This document shows, piece by piece, positions 16,540 to 24,295 of a stretch of DNA of 40,781 nt (positions are counted from its first letter, which is position 1; the number at the start of each line of letters is the position of its first letter). Origin of the DNA: Candidatus Metalachnospira gallinarum. Lineage in GTDB: Bacteria > Bacillota > Clostridia > Lachnospirales > Anaerotignaceae. The position numbers and the translations under genes are program-made. The notes beneath the pieces were generated by a model. It had not been told where the DNA came from and searched no databases. It was given only the letters and a program-made list of their open reading frames with translations. The stretch covers positions 1 to 40,781 of the forward strand of contig CAJFHC010000035.1 of the NCBI GenBank assembly GCA_904378045.1, given 5' to 3'.

Positions 16540-16782
16540 GACGCCTCCCGTTTAACGGGAGGCGTCAGACTGTCAAAAAACTAATCCATTGTGAGCGGAA
16601 GGGTTCGGGAAACGAAGCGTTTCCTGAGTTTAATCCGCAGGCGGAATTCATTTCCGCCGAGGCTGACAAAGTTCAGGGCTTTCCGCAGAAATAGGGATTT
16701 ATTGCCTTAATTTAAACTCGAAAAAGTCCCAAAGGACTTTTTCGACACGCAGACGCCTCCCGTTAAACGGGAGGTGTTTTTT
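16540..16782 (-). repeat. Dispersed structured repeat, copy A (inverted), with hairpins at both ends
   Basis: The core (about 16567-16748) read on the minus strand matches copies at 25707 and 40684. It begins with the TGTCGAAAAAGTCC/GGACTTTTTCGA hairpin (stem between about 16714 and 16747), then the A/T-rich block TTTAAATTAAGGCAATAAAT, a CTGCGGAAAGCCCTGAA segment and the GGCGGAA/TTCCGCC hairpin near 16640-16660. The core lies between two copies of one terminator-type hairpin, 16540-16566 and 16753-16777. Only the right one is followed by a T run (16777-16782). Compared with copy B, about 25 bp forming the 3' arm of the large internal stem are missing. No ORF is present. Confidence 0.85.
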
Positions 16783-17096
16783 GATGTCCGTTTTATGCCC
16801 GAGGGCGGCGGGAAGAACGTATCAAAGCCGGTCAAAAAGGGAAGTATTATATGAGTTAATAGTTTGAGAGAAAAATGTCTATTCACAGCCTTTGCCGAAA
16901 GCGGCCTTTGGTCAGAATTTGAGGCATTAGCGCCAAAATGGAGCGCATAAATGTGTGATTTATACTATTTTTGCCCTCAAGTCTCAAAAAATATCATAAA
17001 ATAATACATGTCATATTTGCTTGATAATAGTACGCCAAGATGCTAAAATAATTCAGTTAGGTTGTTGTAAATTGACATTTTGAAGGAGCAGCATAC
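16783..17096. other. Intergenic region before typA, no gene seen
   Basis: This 314-bp stretch contains no convincing ORF or known RNA motif. It has a few short inverted repeats (for example GCGC near 16931 and 16943). A promoter near its end (17021-17049) serves typA. Confidence 0.5.
17021..17049 (+). promoter_or_regulatory. Promoter of typA
   Basis: TTGATA (17021-17026) and TAAAAT (17044-17049) are separated by 17 bp, about 48 bp upstream of the typA start. Confidence 0.6.
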
Positions 17097-18926
17097 ATGA
17101 AAAAAGTAAGAGAAGATGTTAGAAATATAGCAATAATAGCCCATGTAGATCATGGCAAGACTACGCTTGTGGATGAGCTTCTTAAACAGAGCGGCACATT
17201 CAGGACAAATCAGGTCGTGCAGGAAAGAGTAATGGATTCCGGCGATATCGAGAGGGAGAGAGGAATCACCATCCTTTCAAAAAATACATCGGTGCATTAT
17301 AAAGACATTAAAATAAATATTATAGATACGCCAGGACATGCCGATTTCGGCGGAGAGGTGGAGCGTGTGCTTAAGATGGTCAACGGAGTCGTTCTTGTGG
17401 TCGACGCCTTTGAAGGTCCCATGCCGCAGACGAAATTCGTGCTTAAGAAGGCGCTTGATCTTGATCTGCCCGTTGTTGTCTGCGTCAATAAGGTAGACCG
17501 TTTCGAGGCAAGACCGGAGGAGGTCGTTGACGAGGTTCTTGAGCTCTTTATGGATCTTGACGCCAATGAGAAACAGCTTGACTCGCCGTTCGTTTTCGCT
17601 TCGGCAAGAAAGGGAACCTCATCCCTTGACCCTATGCACCAGAACGAAAGCATGAAAGATCTTTTCGAGACGATAATAAACCATATACCGGCTCCCGAAG
17701 GAGACGAGGAAGAGCCTGTTCAGGCGCTTATCTCCACAATCGACTACAGCGATTATGTTGGAAGAATAGGAATAGGAAAGATAGAAACAGGAACGCTCCA
17801 TGTGAATGACGACGTCCTTCTGCTCAATATCCACAATCCCGAATACAAAGAAAGGGTAAAAATCAGCAAGCTCTATGAGTTTGAGGGACTCCAGAAAGTC
17901 GAGGTCAAGGAGGCCAAATTCGGCTCCATCGTGGCTATTTCCGGTATCGCTGACATCAGTATCGGAGACACGATCTGTTCACCGCTTAAGCCCGAGGCGC
18001 TTCCTTTCGTAAAGATCGAAGAGCCTACGATAAGCATCAACTTCAGCGTCAACGACGGCCCGTTTGCCGGACAGGAGGGCAAGTTCGTTACGTCAAGACA
18101 TATAAGGGAGAGACTTTACAGAGAGCTCAACACAGACGTCAGCCTCAGAGTCGAGGATACGGATTCCACTGATACGTTCAAGGTAAGCGGAAGGGGAGAG
18201 CTCCACCTTTCCATACTGATCGAGACTATGAGAAGAGAGGGCTATGAGTTCCTCGTTTCCAAGCCCGAGGTGCTTTACAGGGAGATAAACGGCGTTAAGT
18301 GCGAGCCTATGGAGCAGGTATATATCGACGTTCCCGAGGAATTTGTCGGCAACGTAATCGAAAAGCTGGGCAGCCGCAAGGGTGAAATGACAAATATGAC
18401 TCCTTCGGCCAACGGCGGATATACGAGAGTTGAGTTTTCAATTCCCTCAAGGGGACTTATCGGATATAAAAACGAGCTTTTGACAGATACCAAGGGCAAC
18501 GGTATAATGAATACTATTTTTGACGGATACCAGCCCTATAAGGGAGATATCCCTACAAGAACAATGGGATCCCTTGTTGCCTTTGAGAGCGGCGAGGCCG
18601 TCGCGTACGGACTTTTTAACGCCCAGGACAGAGGCGATCTGTTCATCTCGCCCGGAACAAAGGTATATACCGGAATGATCGTCGGCAGAAACTCAAGAGC
18701 CGATGACCTTGACGTCAACGTCTGCAAGAAAAAACAGCTCACAAATATGCGCTCATCCAGCGCCGACGAGGCTCTTAAACTTACTCCTCCCATCGTGATG
18801 AGCCTTGAGCAGTCGCTTGAGTTTATCTCCGAGGACGAGTATGTGGAAGTAACGCCCAAGAGCATAAGGATGAGAAAGAAGGTCCTTGATCCCGGACTCA
18901 GAAGAAAAATAAGGATTCATGGCTGA
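17097..18926 (+). CDS. typA: Translational GTPase TypA/BipA
   Basis: The 609-residue protein is a full-length TypA/BipA, an EF-G-like GTPase that binds the ribosome and helps assembly and stress growth. The G motifs are clear: AHVDHGKTT, RERGIT, DTPGHADFGGEVERV and NKVDR. They are followed by the beta-barrel domain II, domains III and V, and the BipA-specific C-terminal domain with PSRGLIGYKNELLTDTKG. GAAGGAGCAG precedes the ATG. It is monocistronic with its own promoter and a terminator. Confidence 0.97.
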   Translation: MKKVREDVRNIAIIAHVDHGKTTLVDELLKQSGTFRTNQVVQERVMDSGDIERERGITILSKNTSVHYKDIKINIIDTPGHADFGGEVERVLKMVNGVVLVVDAFEGPMPQTKFVLKKALDLDLPVVVCVNKVDRFEARPEEVVDEVLELFMDLDANEKQLDSPFVFASARKGTSSLDPMHQNESMKDLFETIINHIPAPEGDEEEPVQALISTIDYSDYVGRIGIGKIETGTLHVNDDVLLLNIHNPEYKERVKISKLYEFEGLQKVEVKEAKFGSIVAISGIADISIGDTICSPLKPEALPFVKIEEPTISINFSVNDGPFAGQEGKFVTSRHIRERLYRELNTDVSLRVEDTDSTDTFKVSGRGELHLSILIETMRREGYEFLVSKPEVLYREINGVKCEPMEQVYIDVPEEFVGNVIEKLGSRKGEMTNMTPSANGGYTRVEFSIPSRGLIGYKNELLTDTKGNGIMNTIFDGYQPYKGDIPTRTMGSLVAFESGEAVAYGLFNAQDRGDLFISPGTKVYTGMIVGRNSRADDLDVNVCKKKQLTNMRSSSADEALKLTPPIVMSLEQSLEFISEDEYVEVTPKSIRMRKKVLDPGLRRKIRIHG

Positions 18927-18977
18927 TTTTCGTTGCAAAATCGGCAAAATCGTGTATAGTATTATTATGTCAACAAC

Positions 18978-19005
18978 TTTCTGGCACGCTTCGGCGTGTC
19001 AGAAA
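18978..19005 (+). terminator. Terminator of typA
   Basis: TTTCTGGCACGC (18978-18989) and GCGTGTCAGAAA (18994-19005) pair around a TTCG tetraloop with one G-U pair. T-rich sequence follows but is interrupted. Confidence 0.65.
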
Positions 19006-19097
19006 TGTTTTGGCTTGATTTTTTAACCGTTTTGAATTTATTTTGAATTTGTTTTGAAAGGCCGTAGGCTTGAAAGCCTTGATGGAAGGGTTATTTT

Positions 19098-20711
19098 ATG
19101 ACAGCGAAAGAAAAAAGAGGCGGCTCCTTCGTAGTGCAGGCGGCCATATTGGCAAGCGCCAGCCTCATTGTCAGATTCATAGGGTTTTTATACAGACTGC
19201 CTCTCACGGAGCTGATTGGAGACGAGGGCAACGGCATATATAACGCCGGGTATCAGATATACACATTCCTGCTCATACTGTCCTCGGCCGGACTTCCCGC
19301 CGCCATTTCAAGACTCGTGTCCACAAGGATAGCCAAGGGAGAATACGCCAACGCCCATAGGGTGTTCAGGGTTGCGATGGCTTTCGCCACCACCCTCGGT
19401 TCCATAGGAATGGTGCTTCTCTTTGTTTTCGCCGAGCAGTTTGCCGCCATCGGAGGTATAGCCGAAAGTGTCTATTCAATAAGGACGCTGGCGCCGACGC
19501 TGCTTATCGTAAGCATAATGTCCGTCTACAGGGGCTATCTTCAGGGACTTAATATTATGGTGCCCACGGCGGTATCCCAGATAGTAGAGCAGATATTCAA
19601 CGCCGTATTCAGCGTGTATCTTGCATGGATACTCGTTAAACAGAGCCTTCCCCTCGGAGCGGCCGGAGGAACGGCCGGAACGGGAATAGGAGCTCTTGCC
19701 GGACTTGTGGTCATAATAATATATTACCACAGGGAAAGGAAACCGATTCTCAAAAAAATAAGAACCGAGACATTCGGACTTGCCGCCGAGACAAACAGAC
19801 AGATATTTATAAGCATAGTTTCCACTGCCATACCTATCATAGCCGGAACAGCCATATTCAGTATGTCAAATCTCATAGACATGACAATGGTAATGTCAAA
19901 CCTCGGAAAATCCGGAGCGTTTACCGCCGATGAGGCAAAGGCTCTGTACGGACAGCTTACGGGGAAATACGTCACTTTGACTACCATGCCGGTTTCGATT
20001 TCATCGGCAATGGCCACGGCGGCGGTGCCAAACATAGCGGCGGCCGTTACTGTCGGGGACAAAAGAGTGATAAAATCAAAAATCAATTTGGCTCTGAAGA
20101 TGGCTATGGTCATCGCGATCCCCGCCGCCGTTGGAATCGGCGTGCTGGGCGACAACATACTGCTTATGCTTTTCCCCTCATATCCGGAGGGCGGAATGCT
20201 TCTTAAGGCCGGAGCCATATCAATCGCTTTCCTTTCGCTGTGCCAGATAGTGACAGGCGTTTTGCAGGGAATAGGAAAGATATATATACCGGTGATAGGA
20301 GCGCTTATAGGAGCCATAGTAAAAATAATACTCAACAGCTTCCTCATAGAGATACCGGCGATAAACGTAGTGGGAGCGGTCATATCGACGGACGCCTGCT
20401 ATTTGGCGGCGGCGGCCTTTGACCTGATTATGCTCTCGAGGATAACAGGAATAGTGCCCTATTACGGTCAGATACTCATAAAGCCGACCATATGCTCGGC
20501 CGTAATGGGAGTAAGCTGCGTTGTATTTTATAAGCTGTTTGATATTGTTTTCGGAAACACAATATCCACCCTTGTGACCATAGTTCTGGCCATGGGAGTA
20601 TATCTTGTATGTATGCTGCTTATAAAGGGTATAACGGAAAAAGATTTCCAGAGCATACCAAAGGGCAGATCCATGGTAAGAGTATTTAAAAAGCTTAAAC
20701 TTATGAGATAA
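19098..20711 (+). CDS. SpoVB/YtgP-like polysaccharide or lipid-II flippase (MOP superfamily)
   Basis: The 537-residue protein has about 14 membrane helices and belongs to the MATE/MOP exporter superfamily. The N-terminal ASASLIVRFIGFLYRLPLTE and SAGLPAAISRLVSTR are typical of SpoVB/YtgP proteins that move lipid-linked cell-wall precursors across the membrane. Length matches the family. Whether it acts in vegetative wall synthesis or in spore cortex synthesis cannot be read here. GGAAGG precedes the ATG. A terminator follows. Confidence 0.88.
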   Translation: MTAKEKRGGSFVVQAAILASASLIVRFIGFLYRLPLTELIGDEGNGIYNAGYQIYTFLLILSSAGLPAAISRLVSTRIAKGEYANAHRVFRVAMAFATTLGSIGMVLLFVFAEQFAAIGGIAESVYSIRTLAPTLLIVSIMSVYRGYLQGLNIMVPTAVSQIVEQIFNAVFSVYLAWILVKQSLPLGAAGGTAGTGIGALAGLVVIIIYYHRERKPILKKIRTETFGLAAETNRQIFISIVSTAIPIIAGTAIFSMSNLIDMTMVMSNLGKSGAFTADEAKALYGQLTGKYVTLTTMPVSISSAMATAAVPNIAAAVTVGDKRVIKSKINLALKMAMVIAIPAAVGIGVLGDNILLMLFPSYPEGGMLLKAGAISIAFLSLCQIVTGVLQGIGKIYIPVIGALIGAIVKIILNSFLIEIPAINVVGAVISTDACYLAAAAFDLIMLSRITGIVPYYGQILIKPTICSAVMGVSCVVFYKLFDIVFGNTISTLVTIVLAMGVYLVCMLLIKGITEKDFQSIPKGRSMVRVFKKLKLMR

Positions 20712-20726
20712 AAACGTAAGATTATT

Positions 20727-20760
20727 AAACGGCGGTATTGTATCTGCCGTTTAATTTTTA
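20727..20760 (+). terminator. Terminator after the flippase gene
   Basis: AAACGGC (20727-20733) and GCCGTTT (20746-20752) form the stem, followed by AATTTTTA. Confidence 0.75.
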
Positions 20761-20787
20761 TAAAATATAATCATCGGAGGCGGTAAT

Positions 20788-20832
20788 ATGAAACTTGGAC
20801 TTGATATGATTCTATACAAGGCATGGGGATAG
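20788..20832 (+). CDS. Short leader ORF upstream of the cat-like gene
   Basis: The 14-codon ORF (MKLGLDMILYKAWG) starts with ATG 8 nt after a strong CGGAGG and ends at TAG 20830. Its last codons lie within the first arm and loop of a strong hairpin. Short leader ORFs with downstream hairpins control many cat and erm resistance genes by drug-induced ribosome stalling, and the position here fits that scheme. The sequence resembles no leader I recognise, and it could instead be the remnant of a truncated gene. Confidence 0.45.
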   Translation: MKLGLDMILYKAWG

Positions 20833-20876
20833 ACTTGTATAGAAGGTTATAATAAGCTATCCTCTGCGCCTTGTAT
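20810..20876 (+). promoter_or_regulatory. Alternative hairpins in the cat leader
   Basis: Arm 1 TTCTATACAAG (20810-20820) pairs perfectly with arm 2 CTTGTATAGAA (20834-20844). Alternatively ATACAAGGC (20814-20822) pairs with GCCTTGTAT (20868-20876), extended by GGATAG (20827-20832) with CTATCC (20857-20862). The two structures exclude each other because they share arm 1. A ribosome on the leader ORF would occupy arm 1. The cat ribosome binding site itself (near 20912) lies outside both stems, so the control step could be transcriptional. Confidence 0.5.
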
Positions 20877-20925
20877 TTTCGGACTAATTAGAAATTTTTA
20901 TGCCAGAATATGAGGTGGCTGAAGA

Positions 20926-21561
20926 ATGAAAATTATAGATATTGATAATTGGAGCAGAGGAAAACTTTTTAGATTTTATATCGATGATATGCGTATCGTA
21001 ATGAGCCTAACCGTTGATATTGATGTCACTGCGCTGATAGAAATTTCAAAGAAATGTAGCCTTAAGTTTTACCCTGTAATGATATGGACTGTGTCAAAGA
21101 TAGTTAATTCACATAGTGAGTTTAAATACGGATGGGACGGTCAAGGAAGGCTTGTAAAATGGGATTTTATATCGCCGAGTTATGCGGTTTTCCATAAGGA
21201 TGACGAGTGCTTTACAAAATATGTTACTGAGTACAGCGACAACCTGTTTGAGTTCTGTGACAGATTTATTGAGGACGGCAAGAAATACGATAACACAAGA
21301 AATATAGCCGAAGAACAGCCTGAAAATCATTTTGATGTATCCTGTCTTCCGTGGGTAAGATACAAACATTTTGATGTTCATGTTTTTGATGATGGAAAAT
21401 TTCTTGCTCCCGTTGTAACCTGGGGAAAATATGAAAACAATAATGGCAGGTTTATTATGCCCTTGACAATGAATATCCATCATGCGGTGGCCGATGGATT
21501 TCATCTATCGAGGTTTTTTAATGAGGTACAGGGGCTGATAGATTCAATGGATTTGTCTTGA
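20926..21561 (+). CDS. Chloramphenicol acetyltransferase-like protein (CatA type)
   Basis: The 211-residue protein has the CatA-type layout, where a trimer transfers acetyl from acetyl-CoA to the 3-hydroxyl of chloramphenicol. The catalytic motif HHAVADGFH (185-193) holds the general-base His186 and the structural Asp190. NWSRGKLFRFY, KFYPVMIWTVSKIVNSHSEFK and FDVSCLPW match conserved CAT blocks. The motif has Ala where classical enzymes have Cys. Codons are visibly more A/T-rich than the flanking genes, which suggests acquisition. GAGGTGG precedes the ATG. Distant homologues may acetylate other substrates, so resistance is inferred and not shown. Confidence 0.85.
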   Translation: MKIIDIDNWSRGKLFRFYIDDMRIVMSLTVDIDVTALIEISKKCSLKFYPVMIWTVSKIVNSHSEFKYGWDGQGRLVKWDFISPSYAVFHKDDECFTKYVTEYSDNLFEFCDRFIEDGKKYDNTRNIAEEQPENHFDVSCLPWVRYKHFDVHVFDDGKFLAPVVTWGKYENNNGRFIMPLTMNIHHAVADGFHLSRFFNEVQGLIDSMDLS

Positions 21562-21634
21562 TTAAATGAAAAAGACAATAGTGGGAAATAATATAAGAAA
21601 TATAGCGAATTAAAAATATAAAACCGCAAAAAAT

Positions 21635-21677
21635 AAATGCCTTTCCATTTTTGGTTATGAGATGGAGAGGCATTTTT
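21635..21677. terminator. Bidirectional terminator between cat-like gene and proC
   Basis: AAATGCCTTTCCAT (21635-21648) and ATGGAGAGGCATTT (21662-21675) pair with one G-U pair, with A-rich and T-rich flanks. It lies between the convergent cat and proC genes. Confidence 0.85.
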
Positions 21678-21685
21678 AACAAGGT

Positions 21686-22486
21686 TTAAAGTTTTTTATC
21701 TTTTTCATAAACCGCGTCAAAGGCTTTGCAGAGTGCGGCTTCAAAACCGTTGGCCTCAAGCGAGCATACGCCCTCTATGGTCGTTCCGCCGGGAGAACAT
21801 ACCTGATCGATGAGAGCCCAGGGATGTTCTCCGCTTTCAAGCACCATTTTCGCGCTTCCGAGCACCGTCTGAGCTGTAAGCTCGAGAGCCTGTTTTTTGG
21901 GCATACCGGCTTTTACGGCGGCTCTTGCAAGGGCGTCTATATAAAGATAGGCAAAGGCGGGAGCGGCTCCGCCGATAACTCCATGGATACCAAACATTTT
22001 CTCGGGAAGCTCGGTAATGGAGCCGACCGTTGAGAAAAGCGCTTTAACGACATCCTTCTGATCCTCTGTTACAACGGCGTTAGGGCAGAATGCGCTGGTG
22101 GCGCAGCCGACCTTCGCGTTGATGTTGGGCATTACCCTGACGATGGGAAGAGAGGAAGAGAGTATACCCTCAAGGAATTCTATTGTTTTGCCTGCGGCGA
22201 TAGATATGACGAGGGGAGCCTTCTCCATAACGGCGTCCTTTATCGGAGAAACGGCGTCGGCCATTACGTTGGGTTTTACGGCCAAAACGAGAACGTCCGC
22301 GTTTTTTACCACGTCCGCGGGAGATGCGCATTTGTTTACTCCGCAAACTGCGGCAAGATTTTCCGAAGCCTCGGCGTTAAGATCATAGACATAAATATCC
22401 ATTCCGTCAAATCCTCCTCCGCCGATGGTCATTCCTTTTATTATAGCGCCTGCCATGTTTCCGGCGCCGATAAATCCGTAATTCAT
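21686..22486 (-). CDS. proC: Pyrroline-5-carboxylate reductase
   Basis: The 266-residue enzyme carries out the last step of proline synthesis, reducing pyrroline-5-carboxylate with NAD(P)H in the cytoplasm. The N-terminal Rossmann motif GFIGAGNMAGAIIKG, the central VRVMPNINAKVG and the C-terminal SPGGTTIEGVCSLEANGF signature are all present. Length is normal. AAGGAGTGAT precedes the ATG. No proA or proB is adjacent. Confidence 0.96.
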   Translation of the reverse strand: MNYGFIGAGNMAGAIIKGMTIGGGGFDGMDIYVYDLNAEASENLAAVCGVNKCASPADVVKNADVLVLAVKPNVMADAVSPIKDAVMEKAPLVISIAAGKTIEFLEGILSSSLPIVRVMPNINAKVGCATSAFCPNAVVTEDQKDVVKALFSTVGSITELPEKMFGIHGVIGGAAPAFAYLYIDALARAAVKAGMPKKQALELTAQTVLGSAKMVLESGEHPWALIDQVCSPGGTTIEGVCSLEANGFEAALCKAFDAVYEKDKKL

Positions 22487-22605
22487 AATATCACTCCTTA
22501 ATCTTTTTTCCTATTATACAACAAAGGGAAAAAATAGAATACAGGTTTACGAAAAAAATTGTATATTTGAATTTTTATGTTAAACTGATTAAAGGAGATG
22601 ATGAA

Positions 22606-23445
22606 ATGTATACGGATCTGCATACACATTCCGAGGCGTCCGACGGCACGCTGGCGCCGGCGGAGCTTGTAAAAATGGCAAAGAAAGCAGGGCTGTCCTC
22701 CGTTGCCCTTACGGATCATGACACGGTGGACGGCATAGACGAGTTTATGCACGAAGGCAGTAAGGAACATATTGAGACAATAGCCGGCATCGAGCTGGCC
22801 GCGGCCTATAAAAATACGGAACTGCACATAGTGGGACTGTTCATAGACCATAAAAGCAAGGCGCTTACGGAAAGCATGGACTACATTGTAAACGAGAGGA
22901 ACGAAAGAAACGAAAAGATGATAAGGGCCCTGGCTCGAAACGGTATAGAGGTCAGCCTTGAGGAACTGGAAAAAAACGCCGGAGGAAGGATAATAACAAG
23001 GGCGCATTATGCCAATGTAATGGTTGAGAAGGGATATGTAAAGACAAAGGAGGAAGCCTTTGACCGATATATATCTTCAGGCAGGCCTGGATATGTAAAG
23101 CGTGAGACGCTCACACCCAAAAAGTGTATAGAGGTCATAAGGGATTCGGGCGGAGTGCCTGTGCTTGCCCATGCCACCCTCTATGGATTTGGCTATCTGG
23201 AAATACATCAGCTTGTCGGCGAGCTAAAAAACTACGGGCTTATGGCCATGGAAACCATGTATTCGACATATACCGCCCGTCAGTCCGATGAGATCAGGAA
23301 AATATGCGACAGCTACGGACTTTTTAAATCGGGAGGGAGCGACTTCCACGGAGCGAATAAGCCTGACATAGAACTGGGCGTTGGCAGGGGAAACCTGCGC
23401 ATACCCCAGAAATTCGCCGAAGATATGAAAGAAGCTTTGAAATAG
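22606..23445 (+). CDS. PHP-domain phosphoesterase (YciV/TrpH-like)
   Basis: The 279-residue protein is a PHP-family metal-dependent phosphoesterase. Metal-binding motifs are DLHTHSEASDGTL at the N terminus, LTDHDTVDGIDEF, GIELAA, PVLAHATLYG and GGSDFHGANKP near the C terminus. Related enzymes hydrolyse nucleoside 3',5'-bisphosphates or trim RNA 5' ends. The ATG at 22606 follows AAAGGAGATGATGAA; the frame is open further upstream but has no ribosome binding site there. It precedes the SCIFF locus on the same strand. Confidence 0.9.
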   Translation: MYTDLHTHSEASDGTLAPAELVKMAKKAGLSSVALTDHDTVDGIDEFMHEGSKEHIETIAGIELAAAYKNTELHIVGLFIDHKSKALTESMDYIVNERNERNEKMIRALARNGIEVSLEELEKNAGGRIITRAHYANVMVEKGYVKTKEEAFDRYISSGRPGYVKRETLTPKKCIEVIRDSGGVPVLAHATLYGFGYLEIHQLVGELKNYGLMAMETMYSTYTARQSDEIRKICDSYGLFKSGGSDFHGANKPDIELGVGRGNLRIPQKFAEDMKEALK

Positions 23446-23525
23446 GCCGACAGGCTTCGGGAATAAAAGACCCTTTGGTAAAATATAAATGTATAGGACG
23501 AAATATATTTATCCGGAGGGAGAAC

Positions 23526-23996
23526 ATGGCAGTAAATTTTTCAGAAAAAATATCGGGAAGAATGTCAAAAAAAGATAGTAAGAGCGCGAAAAACGGCAAA
23601 GAGCCCCAAAAGGACGGCAATGGCGCGGGAGCGGAAAAGAGTATTTTGCCGCCGGCGCTTAAAGGCATAGGCGTAGGTCTTGGGGTGACCTGCGTCATAT
23701 TCGCCGTCTGCGCCCTTGTTCTTACATACACCGATGTGGACGAATCATACATCGGTATAATTTCGACCGTATGCACGGCTTTGTCAGCCGCCGCTGCCGG
23801 ATACATAAGCGCGAAGGGCAGGGGGAAAAGAGGACTTATTACGGGAGCTCTGACAGGCGTCGCCTATGGAATCATACTTCTTGTCATAAGCGCCGCCGCC
23901 GGAGGGCCGATAGATATGAGCTGCCTGTCGTTTATGATAACGGCCGCCGCCGGAGGAGGAATAGGCGGAATATTAGGCGTAAATGCCAAAGGATGA
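23526..23996 (+). CDS. TIGR04086-type small membrane protein
   Basis: The 156-residue protein has a charged, Lys-rich N-terminal tail (about 1-45) followed by four hydrophobic helices with Gly- and Ala-rich segments (GIGVGLGVTCVIFAVCALVL, IISTVCTALSAAAAGYISA, GALTGVAYGIILLVISAAA and a final AAGGGIGGILG). This matches the TIGR04086 membrane family that commonly lies next to SCIFF genes in clostridia. Its role is unknown. Immunity or export of the peptide is a guess from position. GGAGGGAGAAC precedes the ATG. Confidence 0.75.
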   Translation: MAVNFSEKISGRMSKKDSKSAKNGKEPQKDGNGAGAEKSILPPALKGIGVGLGVTCVIFAVCALVLTYTDVDESYIGIISTVCTALSAAAAGYISAKGRGKRGLITGALTGVAYGIILLVISAAAGGPIDMSCLSFMITAAAGGGIGGILGVNAKG

Positions 23997-24015
23997 CGGC
24001 TTGAAAAATTTTTGC

Positions 24016-24044
24016 TTTTCAAAACAAGAAAAATATGCTACAAT
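24016..24044 (+). promoter_or_regulatory. Promoter of the SCIFF peptide gene
   Basis: An extended -10 TGCTACAAT (TACAAT at 24039-24044) lies 17 bp after TTTTCA (24016-24021), giving a leader of about 30 nt before the peptide gene. Confidence 0.6.
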
Positions 24045-24081
24045 GGAAAAAAATATGTATAAGCAATGGGAGGTCAGATAT

Positions 24082-24222
24082 ATGAAACACATCAAAACTT
24101 TAAATAACGCAATGCTTAAAGAGTCCATGACAAAGGGCGGCTGCGGTGAGTGCCAGACATCTTGCCAGTCAGCATGCAAAACAAGCTGCACAGTAGCTAA
24201 CCAGCCTTGCGAAAACAGATAA
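24082..24222 (+). CDS. scfA: SCIFF peptide (six-cysteine ranthipeptide precursor)
   Basis: The 46-residue precursor has exactly six cysteines (21, 24, 28, 32, 36, 43) in its C-terminal half and the N-terminal MKHIKTLNNAMLKESM leader typical of SCIFF (six cysteines in forty-five residues). The adjacent radical-SAM enzyme is known in this family to form thioether links from Cys to other residues. GGGAGGTCAG lies before the ATG. The role of the mature peptide is unsettled; cell-cell signalling or stress roles have been proposed for relatives. Confidence 0.95.
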   Translation: MKHIKTLNNAMLKESMTKGGCGECQTSCQSACKTSCTVANQPCENR

Positions 24223-24250
24223 TCAAAATTTAAAAACAGTTATTAGGCAT

Positions 24251-24269
24251 CCACCGGTTTAACCGGTGG
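24251..24269 (+). terminator. Hairpin between SCIFF peptide and maturase genes
   Basis: CCACCGGTT and AACCGGTGG form a 9-bp stem with a one-base loop, followed by TTGTTTCTTGT. It is a weak terminator or mRNA-stabilising hairpin that would keep peptide mRNA in excess of maturase mRNA. Confidence 0.65.
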
Positions 24270-24295
24270 TTGTTTCTTGTACGGAGGAAACATAT

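Noticed and set aside
16497..16694. A 65-codon plus-strand frame across copy A of the repeat
   Set aside because: It runs through hairpin sequences, has no ribosome binding site, and the corresponding frame is not kept in copies B and C.
20900..20929. A nine-codon ORF (MPEYEVAEE) overlapping the cat start as ATGA
   Set aside because: There is no Shine-Dalgarno before its ATG, and it contains the cat ribosome binding site. It is more likely chance, though coupled translation cannot be fully excluded.
22498..23007. A 169-residue minus-strand frame opposite the PHP gene
   Set aside because: It has no recognisable domain or ribosome binding site and overlaps a gene with clear PHP motifs on the plus strand.
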